Part shown: positions 34,403-46,163 of the stretch, one piece after another
How the letters are laid out: each line of letters begins with the position of its first letter
How positions within the stretch are numbered: the first letter of the stretch is position 1
Assembly: GCF_014205215.1 (NCBI RefSeq)
Contig: NZ_JACHNC010000001.1
Location: forward strand, 7,746,501-7,810,500
Direction: 5' to 3'
Length of the DNA: 64,000 bases
From: Actinoplanes lobatus
GTDB lineage: Bacteria > Actinomycetota > Actinomycetes > Mycobacteriales > Micromonosporaceae
Translations under genes and position numbers: made by a program
Notes under the pieces: model-generated
What the model saw: the letters and a program-made list of their open reading frames with translations, nothing else
What the model was told of the DNA's origin: nothing
Database searches by the model: none

Positions 34403-34887
34403 CGGGGAACGACGCGGCGCAGCTCGCGCAGGGCCTGGCGGCGCACGTCGCCGGTGAGGGTGTCGACGTAGAGGCGGCCGTCGAGGTGGTCGGTCTCGTG
34501 CTGGAGTGCCCGGGCCAGGAAGCCGGCGCCCTCGATGACGAGGGGTTCGCCGTGCTGGTCGAAGCCGTGGCAGACGACGGATTCGGAGCGGCGGGTGTCG
34601 AAGCCCATGCCGGGCAGCGACAGGCAGCCCTCCTCGTCGGTCTGCTCGCCGGCGAAGTCGCTGAGCACCGGGTTGACGACGTGGCCGACCCGGCCGCCGA
34701 CGTTGTACGAGAACACCCGCAGGCCGACGCCGATCTGTGGGGCGGCGACGCCGGCGCGGCCGGGTTCGCGGACGGTGTCCTCGAGGTCCTGGACGAGTTC
34801 GCGCAGTGCCGCGTCGAAGGTGGTGACGTGGTCGGCGGGTGTGCGCAGGACCGGGTCGCCGAAGAGCCGAATAGGCCTGACTGTCAT
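34399..34887 (-). CDS. def: Peptide deformylase
   Basis: 162 aa, with all three metal-site motifs: GRAGVAAPQIG (motif 1, residues 43-53), EGCLSLPG (motif 2, Cys88 metal ligand) and QHETDHLDG (motif 3, His130 and His134 with catalytic Glu131). It removes the formyl group from nascent N-termini using Fe or Zn, in the cytoplasm. It is coupled to the downstream methyltransferase by a 4-base overlap. It is shorter than some housekeeping forms, so it could be an additional paralogue of the main enzyme. Confidence 0.93.
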   Translation of the reverse strand: MTVRPIRLFGDPVLRTPADHVTTFDAALRELVQDLEDTVREPGRAGVAAPQIGVGLRVFSYNVGGRVGHVVNPVLSDFAGEQTDEEGCLSLPGMGFDTRRSESVVCHGFDQHGEPLVIEGAGFLARALQHETDHLDGRLYVDTLTGDVRRQALRELRRVVPR

Positions 34888-34908
34888 GCCCGCAAGGCTA
34901 TCTGGTCG

Positions 34909-35433
34909 TTACGTGAATAGGACGGGCCGGTCGTTGACCAGCATCTGCCGGAGTTTGATCAGGGACCGCCGGGTCTGGCTCTTGACGACGGTGACGGGCA
35001 CCCCGAGTTCCTGGGCGACCTGTTCCACACTGTGGTCGGCGAAGTAGCGCAGCATGACGATGGCCCGGTCGCGGGCGGGCAGGCGGGCGAGGGCGTCGAG
35101 CATGGTGAGCCGCAGTTCGGGGCTCATCGAGTAGGCGGGTTCGCGCAGTTCGCCGGGGACGGCCTCGGTGGAGCTGCGGCGGCGCCGGTGGTCGAGGTAG
35201 ACGCGCAGGAGCACGCGCTGGGCGTACGCGATGAGGTTGTCGCTGTCGACGGCCCGGTCCCAGCTGAGGAACAGCTTGGTGAGGGTGGTCTGGGTGAGGT
35301 CCTGGGCCAGGTGCCAGTCCCGGCACAGCTGGAAGGCGCTGCTGTGCAGCCGGGCCGTGCTGGCGTGGGCGAATCCCGCGAAGTCCACCCGGAGGTGGAT
35401 GCCGGAGACCGGTGGATCAAGGGTGTCGAGCAT
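34909..35433 (-). CDS. SigE-type ECF RNA polymerase sigma factor
   Basis: 174 aa from ATG 35433; a GTG at 35469 gives 186 aa. Region 2 is FAHASTARLHSSAFQLCRDWHLAQDLTQTTLTKLFLSWDR, and region 4 is LTMLDALARLPARDRAIVMLRYFADHSVEQVAQELGVPVTVVKSQTRRSLIKLRQML, the classic -35-binding helix-turn-helix. The layout is that of the SigE family of actinobacteria. No anti-sigma gene is adjacent, which is common for this family. Confidence 0.92.
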   Translation of the reverse strand: MLDTLDPPVSGIHLRVDFAGFAHASTARLHSSAFQLCRDWHLAQDLTQTTLTKLFLSWDRAVDSDNLIAYAQRVLLRVYLDHRRRRSSTEAVPGELREPAYSMSPELRLTMLDALARLPARDRAIVMLRYFADHSVEQVAQELGVPVTVVKSQTRRSLIKLRQMLVNDRPVLFT

Positions 35434-35608
35434 GACCGCGATGTCGCCTCTCTGCAGCCACCACGGCACTCTCGTGCCATTGTGGACCGCCTCGGTGCCG
35501 CGCGTGCGTCAAATTACGCGCTCAGCCCCCTGCTGTGGGGGCGGATGCCGACAGTGGCACGCAATAGGTAGAGGCGGCTCGGAGAGAGCTTGGAGGAGGC
35601 TGTGGGGG

Positions 35609-36841
35609 TCACACGCCGCGCAGGGCGGCCCGCAGGGGTCCGGCTTTGGCGGCGGCTTCGGCGACCTCGTCGGCCGGGTCGCTGTCGATGGTGATGCCGC
35701 CGCCGGCCCAGGCGTGGACGCGGCGGCCGTCGACGGCGACGGTGCGGATGCTCAGGCCGAGGTCGAGGTGGTCGTGGCCGAGCCAGCCGAGGGCGCCCAT
35801 GCTGACGCCGCGGCCGACCGGTTCGAGGGCGGCGATCTGGGCGAGGGCGGCGAGTTTGGGGGCGCCGGTGACGCTGCCGCCGGGGCAGACGGCCCGCAGC
35901 AGGGCGGCCAGGTCGACGTCGCCGTCGAGCGGGGCGGAGACGACGGATTCGGCCTGCCAGAGACCCACCCATCGGCGTACGGCGAACAGCTCGTCCACCC
36001 GCACCGGCCCGGTCCCGGGCAGCCGGGCGAGGTCGTTGCGTTCCAGGTCGACGATCATCACGTGCTCGGCGCGTTCCTTGGTGGAGGCGAGCAGTTCGCG
36101 GCGGCCGGCGTCGGTGGCGGGGCGGGTGCCCTTGATCGGGCGGGTGATGACCCGGCCGTGGCGGACCTCGACGAGGGTTTCCGGGGAGGCGGTGGCCATG
36201 GCCCAGCCGTCGCCGGCCAGGACGCCGCCGTAGCGGGCGCCGGGCAGTCCGGCTACGCGGTGCAGCGCGGGCCCGGGGTCGCCGGTGTAGGGCGCCGACG
36301 CGTGCCCGACGACGTTGACCTGGTAGACGTCGCCGCGGGCGATGGCGGCCCGGACCTGGTCGACGGCGTGGGCGTGGTCGGCGCGGCTCCAGCTGTCCCG
36401 CCAGGGCCCGAGCGACCATCCCTTAGAAAGGGAAAAATCGCCCTGAAAGTCGGAATGTCGGTATACAACCGCGTAAACGTCGGGAATGCTGGGCACTGGC
36501 GAGGGGGCGCCGACCACTCCCCCAGCCATCACGCATCCGGCATCCGCCGACACGTACAGTGCTGCCCCGCAAGTTGCACCATCGCCGATCGTCTTGTTTT
36601 TGTCACCCGTTCGGCCAAGGTTCCGCACCGGTAGTCCGTTGCCGTCGAGGAATGCGGCCAGAAGCTCGGCAGGGTCACCGGGATCACCCCGATGCCATCG
36701 AAAAGCGCTCAACACGTCATGACGTGCACCGCAGTCCGCCGGGGCGCCCGGCGGCGCACCGAACGGAGGTAGCGGAGAGTGGTCAACGACGCCGCCGCCG
36801 TGGAACATCGGAATCGAGGAAGCGGACACCGGCGCCGTCAC
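35609..36841 (-). CDS. pabB: Aminodeoxychorismate synthase component I-like chorismate-binding enzyme
   Basis: 410 aa with GTG start. The chorismate-binding domain is clear: VDQVRAAIARGDVYQVNVVG, RVITRPIKGTRP, CPGGSVTGAPKLAALAQIAALEP, GVSMGALGWLG and HAWAGGGITIDSDP. PIKGT, with Lys rather than Ala, is typical of aminodeoxychorismate synthase over anthranilate synthase. It makes 4-amino-4-deoxychorismate for folate with a glutamine amidotransferase partner that is not next to it. The gene has a local drop in GC (28 of 60 bases, 47%, at 36421-36480) and less biased codons in its first third. pabB is my best assignment. Confidence 0.82.
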   Translation of the reverse strand: MTAPVSASSIPMFHGGGVVDHSPLPPFGAPPGAPADCGARHDVLSAFRWHRGDPGDPAELLAAFLDGNGLPVRNLGRTGDKNKTIGDGATCGAALYVSADAGCVMAGGVVGAPSPVPSIPDVYAVVYRHSDFQGDFSLSKGWSLGPWRDSWSRADHAHAVDQVRAAIARGDVYQVNVVGHASAPYTGDPGPALHRVAGLPGARYGGVLAGDGWAMATASPETLVEVRHGRVITRPIKGTRPATDAGRRELLASTKERAEHVMIVDLERNDLARLPGTGPVRVDELFAVRRWVGLWQAESVVSAPLDGDVDLAALLRAVCPGGSVTGAPKLAALAQIAALEPVGRGVSMGALGWLGHDHLDLGLSIRTVAVDGRRVHAWAGGGITIDSDPADEVAEAAAKAGPLRAALRGV

Positions 36842-36927
36842 CGGGTTGAACCGCTGTCGTTCGATGTGAGGTAACGTTCGTCACCGCGATTGTGAACCTT
36901 CACACAACCCCCAACGGAGATCCACCG

Positions 36928-37128
36928 ATGTGCCAGCACCTGAACCCATGCCCCCCCGCCGACGCTACCGACCGTGAGGCCGCACTCATCATCGCGACCT
37001 TCCGGGAGCAGGGCTGGAGCCTGCTCTGCAACGGCGTCATCATCTTCGAGGACACCGGCGAGCTGCTGCCGGACGGCACCATGATCGAGCCGCACCGCGG
37101 CCCGGCGGTGCACGCCCTGGCGGCGTGA
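36928..37128 (+). CDS. DUF5999 small protein
   Basis: 66 aa. MCQHLNPCPPADATDREAALIIATFREQGWSLLCNGVIIFEDTGELLPDGTMIEPHR matches the DUF5999 family, common in Streptomyces and relatives, especially the CQH...CP start and the WSLLCNGV-x-x-FEDTGELLPDG core. GGAGA is 8 bases before the ATG. Function unknown; the Cys-rich N-terminus could bind metal. Confidence 0.82.
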   Translation: MCQHLNPCPPADATDREAALIIATFREQGWSLLCNGVIIFEDTGELLPDGTMIEPHRGPAVHALAA

Positions 37129-37179
37129 CCCGTCACCGAACACGCGACGCAGCGTAATCAATCGACGACTACGAAGGCG

Positions 37180-37215
37180 GCGCAGGCCGCGATCAAAGAC
37201 GACCGCGACCTGCGC
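37180..37215. terminator. Bidirectional terminator hairpin between DUF5999 and gcvP
   Basis: GCGCAGG-C-CGCG (37180-37191) pairs with CGCG-A-CCTGCGC (37204-37215), a single bulge-like mismatch, loop 12 nt. It is in the 95-bp space between convergent gene ends. Confidence 0.6.
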
Positions 37216-37223
37216 GACTGAGA

Positions 37224-40064
<2,841 letters not shown>

Positions 40065-40129
40065 GGGCGACTCCAGAACGTGAGAAGGTCGAGGATCAAC
40101 CTCCCCCTCTGTCATACCCACACCGCGGC

Positions 40130-40228
40130 ATTTCAGAGTCGCCTGCCCACGCGGTCCTTTTGCCTGAAAGTTTCCGGGGAGGAGTTGCCTCTTCGGCGCC
40201 CAAGGGTCTCTCCCGCGTGCTCCCCCAA
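40130..40228 (-). promoter_or_regulatory. Glycine riboswitch, single aptamer
   Basis: On the minus strand, the 5' side GGGAGAGACC (about 40217-40208), GCGCCGAAGAGGCAACTCC (40200-40180 region), AAACTTTCAGGCAAAAGGAC (about 40172-40152) and the closing GCGTGGGC fit the glycine aptamer consensus: GGAGAG, CACCGAAGGGGCAA and AAACTCTCAGGCAAAAGGAC. One aptamer only; no second copy follows. It is in the 5' leader of gcvP, where glycine binding normally turns expression on. The downstream part can form a GACTCTG/CAGAG hairpin that may be the expression platform. Confidence 0.93.
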
Positions 40229-40274
40229 CCTACCAGCGCACGGGGGTGGGTCCGGGAGTCCTAGGGTGTGCGAT

Positions 40275-41270
40275 GTGACGTACTTCCCTGCCGCCGACCG
40301 CTACCGCGAGATGATCTACCGTCGTGCTGGTCGCAGTGGCCTCAAGCTTCCCGCCATCAGCCTCGGCCTCTGGCACAACTTCGGTGACTCCCGCCCCATC
40401 GACCGTCAGCGCGCCATCGTCCGCCGCGCCTTCGACCTCGGGGTCACCCACTTCGACCTGGCCAACAACTACGGGCCGCCGCCGGGCAGCGCGGAGACCA
40501 AGTTCGGCGCCATCCTCAACACCGACCTCAAGCACCACCGCGACGAGCTGGTCATCTCGTCGAAGGCCGGCTACACGATGTGGGACGGCCCGTACGGCGA
40601 CTGGGGCTCCCGCAAGTACCTGGTCTCGTCGCTGGACCAGTCGCTGAAGCGGATGGGCCTCGACTACGTCGACGTCTTCTACCACCACCGGCCCGACCCG
40701 GAGACCCCGCTCGAGGAGACGATGACCGCCCTGGACGCCATCGTGCGCTCCGGGAAAGCGCTCTACGTCGGCATCTCCAACTACCGGTCCGAGCAGGCCG
40801 CCCTGGCCGCCGACCTGCTCCGTGAGCTGGGCACGCCGCTGCTGATCCACCAGCCGTCCTACTCGATCCTGAACCGGTGGATCGAGCACGACCGGCTGCT
40901 CGACACCCTCGAGGCGGCCGGGGCGGGGTGCATCGCGTTCAGCCCGCTCCAGCAGGGTCTGCTCACCGACCGTTACCTGACCGGCATCCCGGAGGACTCG
41001 CGGATCCGCACCAGCGTGTTCCTCAACGAGAGCGCCCTGGACAAGAACACCCTGGCGCGGCTGCACACGCTCGACGACATCGCGAAGCGGCGCGGGCAGT
41101 CGCTGGCCCAGATGGCGCTGGCGTGGGCGCTGCGCGACGAGCGGATGACCAGCCTGATCATCGGCGCGTCCAGCGTCGAGCAGCTGGAGAACAACATCGC
41201 CGCCCTGGGCAGGATCGGCTTCGACCAGAGCGAGCTGGACGAAATCGACGCGACGGTGCTGGACCTGTAG
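40275..41270 (+). CDS. Aldo/keto reductase, YghZ/Kvbeta-like
   Basis: 331 aa. SLGLWHNFGDSRP, HFDLANNYGPPPGSAETKFG, SSKAGYTMWDGPYGDWGSRKYLVSSLDQSLKRMGLDYVDVFYHHRPD and YVGISNYRSEQAA are typical of the YghZ (L-glyceraldehyde-3-phosphate reductase) branch. Catalytic residues are Asp in the HFDLANNY motif, Tyr, Lys in SSKAG and His in YHHR. It reduces aldehydes with NADPH. GTG start at 40275. It is divergent from gcvP, downstream of the riboswitch region. Confidence 0.9.
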   Translation: MTYFPAADRYREMIYRRAGRSGLKLPAISLGLWHNFGDSRPIDRQRAIVRRAFDLGVTHFDLANNYGPPPGSAETKFGAILNTDLKHHRDELVISSKAGYTMWDGPYGDWGSRKYLVSSLDQSLKRMGLDYVDVFYHHRPDPETPLEETMTALDAIVRSGKALYVGISNYRSEQAALAADLLRELGTPLLIHQPSYSILNRWIEHDRLLDTLEAAGAGCIAFSPLQQGLLTDRYLTGIPEDSRIRTSVFLNESALDKNTLARLHTLDDIAKRRGQSLAQMALAWALRDERMTSLIIGASSVEQLENNIAALGRIGFDQSELDEIDATVLDL

Positions 41271-41287
41271 ACGTACGCTCCGGGCTC

Positions 41288-41959
41288 ATGATCGAGTTCG
41301 TGCAACGGCACACGGCCCTCGCGGTCGTGGTCGGCTCCCGTGCCTATGGACTTCACCGGCCGGATTCCGACCACGACCGGCGGGGTGTGTTCGTGGCGCC
41401 GACCCGCGCCTTCTGGTCCCTGGACAAGCCGCCCACCCATCTGGACGGGCCGGCCGAGGAGCAGTTCTCGTGGGAGATCGAGCGGTTCTGCACGCTCGCG
41501 GCGCAGGGTAACCCGACGGTGCTCGAAGTGCTGTGGTCGCCGCTCGTCACGGACCGAACCGTCGACGGCGACGCCTTGCTCGCGGAGCGAAAGGCGTTCC
41601 TCTCCACCAGGGTGGCCGACACCTACGGCGCCTATGCGCGCGACCAGCTCGCCAAGGTGGCGTCCCGGCACGCCCGAACGGGGGAGATCAACTTCAAGCA
41701 GGCGATGCATATGATCCGCCTGCTTCTCGCCGGGGCGCACGTGCTGCGTACCGGGGAGGTCCTGGTCGACGTCACCCACCTGCGCGGCGAACTGCTCGCC
41801 GTGCGTAACGGCGACGTGCCGTGGCCGGACGTGGCCGCCTGGGCCGAGCACTTGCAGGCCGACCTCAGCGTTGCGGCGGCCGGCACCGCGCTGCCGGAGA
41901 AGCCGGACCGCGACCGCATCGATTCAGTGCTCGTGGGCGTACGCGAAAGGAATCTGTAG
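41288..41959 (+). CDS. Nucleotidyltransferase (COG3541, DNA polymerase beta superfamily)
   Basis: 223 aa. [24 protein letters not shown] near the N-terminus gives the GS-x-AYG and D-x-D (SDHD) catalytic signature of polymerase-beta-type nucleotidyltransferases. It is followed by DKPPTHLDG and the helical [17 protein letters not shown]. The 17 bases to the upstream gene and a 3-base gap to the next gene suggest an operon. The next gene is a diverged paralogue. Function of the family is unknown; predicted nucleotide transfer to RNA or a small molecule. Confidence 0.85.
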   Translation: MIEFVQRHTALAVVVGSRAYGLHRPDSDHDRRGVFVAPTRAFWSLDKPPTHLDGPAEEQFSWEIERFCTLAAQGNPTVLEVLWSPLVTDRTVDGDALLAERKAFLSTRVADTYGAYARDQLAKVASRHARTGEINFKQAMHMIRLLLAGAHVLRTGEVLVDVTHLRGELLAVRNGDVPWPDVAAWAEHLQADLSVAAAGTALPEKPDRDRIDSVLVGVRERNL

Positions 41960-41962
41960 ACA

Positions 41963-42730
41963 GTGACCGTCGATGTCCCGTCGTGGGCCGGCGAGGCCGC
42001 CGCCTCCCTGCCCTATCCCCTGCTCTTCGCCACCGTGAGCGGGGCGCACCTCTACGGTTTCGCGTCGGTCGACTCGGATCTCGACCTGCGGGGCGCGCAC
42101 GTGCTGCCGCCGGACGAGGTGGTCGGCTTGCGAACAGGACCGGACACGCTCCAGGACGGCGGTGTCCGCGACGGCGTGGAGCTCGACGTGGTCAGCCACG
42201 ATCTGCTGAAGTTCGCGCGGCTGCTCAACAGCCGGAACGGGTACGTGCTGGAGCAGCTGCTGTCGCCGCTCGTGGTGCTCACCTCAGGAGTGCACGCCGA
42301 GCTGAAAGCCCTGGCCCCAGGCATGATCACCAGCAATCACGCGCACCACTACCTGGGGTTCGCGGCCACCCAGGAGCGGCTCTACCACAAGAGCGGGCAT
42401 CTCAAGCCGGCGCTCTACACGCTGCGGGTGCTGCTCACCGGCATCCATCTGATGCGCACCGGCGAGTTGGAGACCGATCTGGGCATTCTCGGTCAGCGGC
42501 TGGCCTACGTGCCGGAGCTGATCGCGGCGAAGCGCGAGGCCGAACACGGACCCCTCCCGGCCACCGCGGCGGCCCATCTCGCCGCGGACGTCCCGGCGCT
42601 GCGCGCCGAGCTGGAGGAGGCGAGAGACCAGAGCAAACTTCCGGGGTACGCGGACGCGAGCGCCGTGGCGGCCCTGCACGATCTCGTGGTGCGCACCCGG
42701 CTCACTCAGTCCTCCAGCGGCTGCCCCTAG
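41963..42730 (+). CDS. Second COG3541-like nucleotidyltransferase, diverged paralogue
   Basis: 255 aa with GTG start 3 bases after the previous stop. The signature is [26 protein letters not shown]: the GS becomes SGA but the SDLD catalytic pair is kept. The remainder ([71 protein letters not shown]) aligns with the upstream protein ([27 protein letters not shown]). Two adjacent members may form a heterodimer; that is inference. Confidence 0.85.
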   Translation: MTVDVPSWAGEAAASLPYPLLFATVSGAHLYGFASVDSDLDLRGAHVLPPDEVVGLRTGPDTLQDGGVRDGVELDVVSHDLLKFARLLNSRNGYVLEQLLSPLVVLTSGVHAELKALAPGMITSNHAHHYLGFAATQERLYHKSGHLKPALYTLRVLLTGIHLMRTGELETDLGILGQRLAYVPELIAAKREAEHGPLPATAAAHLAADVPALRAELEEARDQSKLPGYADASAVAALHDLVVRTRLTQSSSGCP

Positions 42731-42768
42731 GGTTGCCGGGCCAAGGTCCGGCTGGAAGGATTTCGGGC

Positions 42769-43776
42769 ATGGAGTACCGGAATGTCGGGGGCAGCGGGCT
42801 TCGGGTCAGCGAGCTGTGCCTCGGGACGATGACCTTCGGCAACGAATCGGACGAGCCCACCTCGCACGCCATCCTGGACCGTTACGTGGAGGCGGGCGGC
42901 AACTTCGTCGACACCGCCGACGTGTACGCGGGCGGCGCCTCCGAGGAGATCGTCGGCCGCTGGCTGGCGACCCGGCAGCGGGATTCCCTGGTGGTGGCGA
43001 CCAAGGCGTTCTGGTTCACCGGTGACGGCCCCAACGACAACGGCGCGGGCCGCAAGCACCTGATCGCGGCGGTGCACGCCAGCCTGCGCCGGCTGCGGAC
43101 CGACTACATCGACCTGTACCAGCTGCACTGCTTCGACGAGACGACCCCGATCGAGGAGACCCTGTCGACGCTGGACCAGCTGGTGCGCTCCGGGCTGGTG
43201 CGGCATCTCGGCGTCAGCAACTACGCGGCCTGGCAGTTGCAGAGGTCGGTGGACGTGGCCCGGTTCCGCGGGTGGGAGCCGTTCGTGGCCGCGCAGCCGC
43301 TCTACAACCTGATCGACCGGGACATCGAGACCGAGCTGGTGCCGGTCTGCCGCAACGAGGGCGTCGGGATCATCCCGTGGTCGCCGATGCGGGGCGGCTG
43401 GCTGACCGGCAAGTACCGGCGCGGCATGACGGCGGCGCCGGCCGGCACCCGGTGGGAGGGCGACAAGCAGCCCTGGCTCGGCAACTGGCAGGACAGCGTC
43501 GACGAGCGCGTCTGGCGGGTCACCGACGCCCTGATCGCGGTGGCCGAGGAGTCCGGGCACACGCCCGCGCGGGTGGCGCTGCGGTGGCTGCTGCAACGGC
43601 CCGGGGTGACCGCCCCGATCGTCGGCGCCCGCACCGTCGAGCAGCTCGGCGACAACCTGGGCGCGACCGGCTGGGCGCTGGACGACAAGCAGCTGGAGCG
43701 GCTGACCGCCGCCGGTGATCAGCCGCTGCCGTACCCGCACGGCTACCTGGCCGGATCCCCGCGGCGGCGCTCGTGA
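42769..43776 (+). CDS. Aldo/keto reductase
   Basis: 335 aa. [46 protein letters not shown] (catalytic Asp and Tyr), [10 protein letters not shown] (Lys), [16 protein letters not shown] (His) and [18 protein letters not shown]. Acts on aldehydes or ketones with NADPH; the GxxG-type cofactor segment SVVAT is replaced by LVVATK. It follows the two nucleotidyltransferases by 38 bases. The pentapeptide gene overlaps its stop (GTGA). Confidence 0.9.
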   Translation: MEYRNVGGSGLRVSELCLGTMTFGNESDEPTSHAILDRYVEAGGNFVDTADVYAGGASEEIVGRWLATRQRDSLVVATKAFWFTGDGPNDNGAGRKHLIAAVHASLRRLRTDYIDLYQLHCFDETTPIEETLSTLDQLVRSGLVRHLGVSNYAAWQLQRSVDVARFRGWEPFVAAQPLYNLIDRDIETELVPVCRNEGVGIIPWSPMRGGWLTGKYRRGMTAAPAGTRWEGDKQPWLGNWQDSVDERVWRVTDALIAVAEESGHTPARVALRWLLQRPGVTAPIVGARTVEQLGDNLGATGWALDDKQLERLTAAGDQPLPYPHGYLAGSPRRRS

Positions 43777-44351
43777 AGGTGATCACCACCCGGGACTGGG
43801 ACGCGGGCGCCGGCAAGGAGCGCCGGCACGAGGGTGTCCAGTTCTCCGCGCTGGACCTGTGCGAGACCGACGTGGAGGGCGTCGAGTTCTCCGAGTGCGT
43901 CTTCCGCGACGCCCGGTTCAACTGCTCCCAGCACACCGATGTCGCGTTCCTGAACTGCCGGTTCGTGAACTGCAACTTCTTCGACGCGACGTTCACCAAC
44001 TGCAAGGCGGTGGGCAGCTCCTTCGAGGGGTGCGCGTTCGACCTGACCACGGTCGACGGCGGGGACTGGTCGTTCATCACGCTGCCCCGGGCCGATCTGG
44101 GCAGCGCCACCTTCACCGGCGTCCGGATGCGGGAGGCCGACCTGACCGGGATCCGCTGCCGCAACGGCACGATGCGCGGGTTGGACCTGTCCGCGGCGAC
44201 CTTGACCGGCGGCGATTTCACCGGCTGCGACCTGCGCGGGACCGACCTGCACGCGTTCGATCCGCGGGCGCTGGAGCTGCGGGACGCGGTGATCACGGCG
44301 GACCAGGCGGTGGTGATCGCGATGACCCTGGGCCTGCAGATTCGCGACTAG
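43773..44351 (+). CDS. Pentapeptide-repeat protein
   Basis: 192 aa, GTG start overlapping the reductase stop by 4 bases. Pentapeptide units A(D/N)LXX or variants, with central F/L, run through most of it: [69 protein letters not shown]. The right-handed quadrilateral helix resembles the McbG/Qnr group that mimics DNA and protects gyrase, but that role is not established here. Confidence 0.87.
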   Translation: MKVITTRDWDAGAGKERRHEGVQFSALDLCETDVEGVEFSECVFRDARFNCSQHTDVAFLNCRFVNCNFFDATFTNCKAVGSSFEGCAFDLTTVDGGDWSFITLPRADLGSATFTGVRMREADLTGIRCRNGTMRGLDLSAATLTGGDFTGCDLRGTDLHAFDPRALELRDAVITADQAVVIAMTLGLQIRD

Positions 44352-44393
44352 GTTAGGCTGCCAATCGACCACTGTCGATTTATGTGCCCAATT

Positions 44394-44407
44394 TGGGAGC
44401 GCTCCCG
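44394..44407. promoter_or_regulatory. CelR/CebR-type operator of the esterase gene
   Basis: TGGGAGCGCTCCCG, the same palindrome as at 16561-16574 with one base changed at the right end. It ends 2 bases before the ATG at 44410, so binding would block initiation. The same LacI-type regulator probably controls the xylanase and this esterase. Confidence 0.85.
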
Positions 44408-44409
44408 GA

Positions 44410-46089
44410 ATGAGATTACTCGCCGCAGCCATGTTGATCACCGCCACCGTCGCCGTACCCGCCCCGGCCGTCGCCACCCCGGCCTGCCCCGGCTACGTCG
44501 GCCTCACCTTCGACGACGGCCCCACCCCCGGCAACACCGCCGCCCTGCTCGACGCCCTCCAACGCGCCGGGTTACGGGCCACCATGTTCAACACCGGACA
44601 GAACGTCGAGGCCAACCCCGAACTGGCCCGCGCCCAGGTCGCCGCCGGCATGTGGCTCGGCAACCACAGCTGGGACCACCCGTTCATGACCCAGCTCCCC
44701 GAAGCCGAACAGGCCGCCCAGATCTCCCGCACCCAGGACGCCATCCGCAAGGTCACCGGCGTGACGCCCACCCTGTTCCGGCCGCCCTACCTGGACACCA
44801 ACGACGCACTGCGGGCCGTCGAACGCCGCTTCGGCCTCACCGAGATCAACACCGACGTCGACTCCCGCGACTGGGACAACGCCTCGGTCGAACAGATCCT
44901 CGCCAGCGTCGACAAACTCTCCGACGGCGACGTCATCCTCATGCACGACTGGCCGCCGAACACGGTCGCCGCCATCCCCGCCATCGCCGCCTCACTGCGC
45001 GCCCGCGGCCTCTGCGCCGGCAAGATCTCCCCGGTCACCGGCCGGGCCGTCGCGCCCGGCACCCGGGCACTCACCCACGTGCACACCCCCGGCCGGATCG
45101 AGGACCGCGGCACCGACACCCGCTACACCTGGCCCGGCGTCTACTTCGAAGGCCGCTTCCGCGGCGACGCGATCGGCGTCGTCCTCGACGACGCGGTCAA
45201 CGACTACGAGCTGCAAGTCGACGATCAGGCTCCGGTCACCCTGGTCACTCCGGGAAGAACAACCCATTGGGTACGCGGACTCGCGCGCGGCACACACACC
45301 GTACGCATCGCCAAACGCACCGAGAGCCCGTGGACGCCCGGCCAGTTCGGCGGCTTCGTGGCCGGACCCGGCGGCGCACTGCTCACCGAACCCGCCGCCC
45401 GCGGCCGCCAGATCGAGTTCATCGGCGACTCCTGGACCGCCGGCTACGGCAACTCCTCCGCCGGCCGCGACTGCTCCACCACCGGCGGCGTCGACCGCAA
45501 CTCCAACGCCGACCAGGCGTTCGGCGCGCTGACCGCCCGTACCCTGCGCGCCGACTACCAGCTCAACGCCTGGTCCGGGATGGGAATGGTGCGCAACTAC
45601 GACGGCTCCAACCCGGCCGTCGACTACCGCACCTACTACGACCGGGTCCTCCAGGCCGCCGACACCGCCGACTGGCAGCGGCCGCGCACGTGGAAACCGC
45701 AGGTCGTGGTGATCGGGCTCGGCATCAACGACTTCTCCACCGCCCTGCACGCGGGCGAACGCTGGGCCGACGAGGCCGCCCTGGCCGCCGACTACGAGGC
45801 CGCCTACCTGGGATTCCTCGACAAACTCCGGGACCGGTACGGGCCGCACACCCAGCTCGTGCTGACCTACCCGTCGATGTGGAACACCACCGCCCTGGCC
45901 ACCTCGGTCGAGAAGATCGTCGCCCAGCGTACGGCCGCCGGCGACCGCCGGATCAGCGCACTGCACTACGACAACGACGCGCTCGGGCTCGACCTGCTCG
46001 GCTGCGACTGGCACCCGTCCGCCCACGACCACCGCCAGCTGGCCGGCGCGCTCACCGCCCACCTGAGGAGCCTGCCGATCAGGTGGTGA
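44410..46089 (+). CDS. Secreted bifunctional carbohydrate esterase: CE4 deacetylase + SGNH (CE2-like) esterase
   Basis: 559 aa. A signal peptide (residues 1-23) precedes a CE4 polysaccharide deacetylase domain (about 27-215): TFDDGP at 33-38, metal-binding HSWDHP at 86-91, FRPPY and VILMHDWP. A jelly-roll-like CE2 N-domain (about 225-330, GVYFEGRFRGDAIGVVLDD) leads to an SGNH/GDSL domain: GDSWTAGYGN with Ser341, GLGINDF, and Asp533/His535 in DWHPS. It probably removes acetyl groups from xylan or other plant polysaccharides outside the cell, helping the xylanase. The operator overlaps its start region. The 3' end is duplicated (46051-46163). Confidence 0.93.
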   Translation: MRLLAAAMLITATVAVPAPAVATPACPGYVGLTFDDGPTPGNTAALLDALQRAGLRATMFNTGQNVEANPELARAQVAAGMWLGNHSWDHPFMTQLPEAEQAAQISRTQDAIRKVTGVTPTLFRPPYLDTNDALRAVERRFGLTEINTDVDSRDWDNASVEQILASVDKLSDGDVILMHDWPPNTVAAIPAIAASLRARGLCAGKISPVTGRAVAPGTRALTHVHTPGRIEDRGTDTRYTWPGVYFEGRFRGDAIGVVLDDAVNDYELQVDDQAPVTLVTPGRTTHWVRGLARGTHTVRIAKRTESPWTPGQFGGFVAGPGGALLTEPAARGRQIEFIGDSWTAGYGNSSAGRDCSTTGGVDRNSNADQAFGALTARTLRADYQLNAWSGMGMVRNYDGSNPAVDYRTYYDRVLQAADTADWQRPRTWKPQVVVIGLGINDFSTALHAGERWADEAALAADYEAAYLGFLDKLRDRYGPHTQLVLTYPSMWNTTALATSVEKIVAQRTAAGDRRISALHYDNDALGLDLLGCDWHPSAHDHRQLAGALTAHLRSLPIRW

Positions 46090-46163
46090 GATCCGCCAGG
46101 CTGTCGACCCTCACCGCCCACCCGCGCAGATCGCCGATCAGGTGGTGGGATCCGGCAGGCTGT
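46051..46163. repeat. 59-bp tandem duplication over a stop codon
   Basis: CTCACCGCCCA recurs at 46051 and 46110, and CCGATCAGGTGGTG recurs at 46075 and 46134, each 59 bp apart. The first copy covers the last codons and the stop of the esterase; the second covers the 3' end of the convergent gene at 46138. The duplication is imperfect but clear. Confidence 0.85.

Noticed and set aside
44346..44364. Half of an IdeR/DmdR iron box (TAGGTTAGGCT) at the stop of the pentapeptide gene
   Set aside because: The left half matches the consensus but the right half does not (only about 12 of 19 positions), and the site overlaps a stop codon. Not enough for a call.
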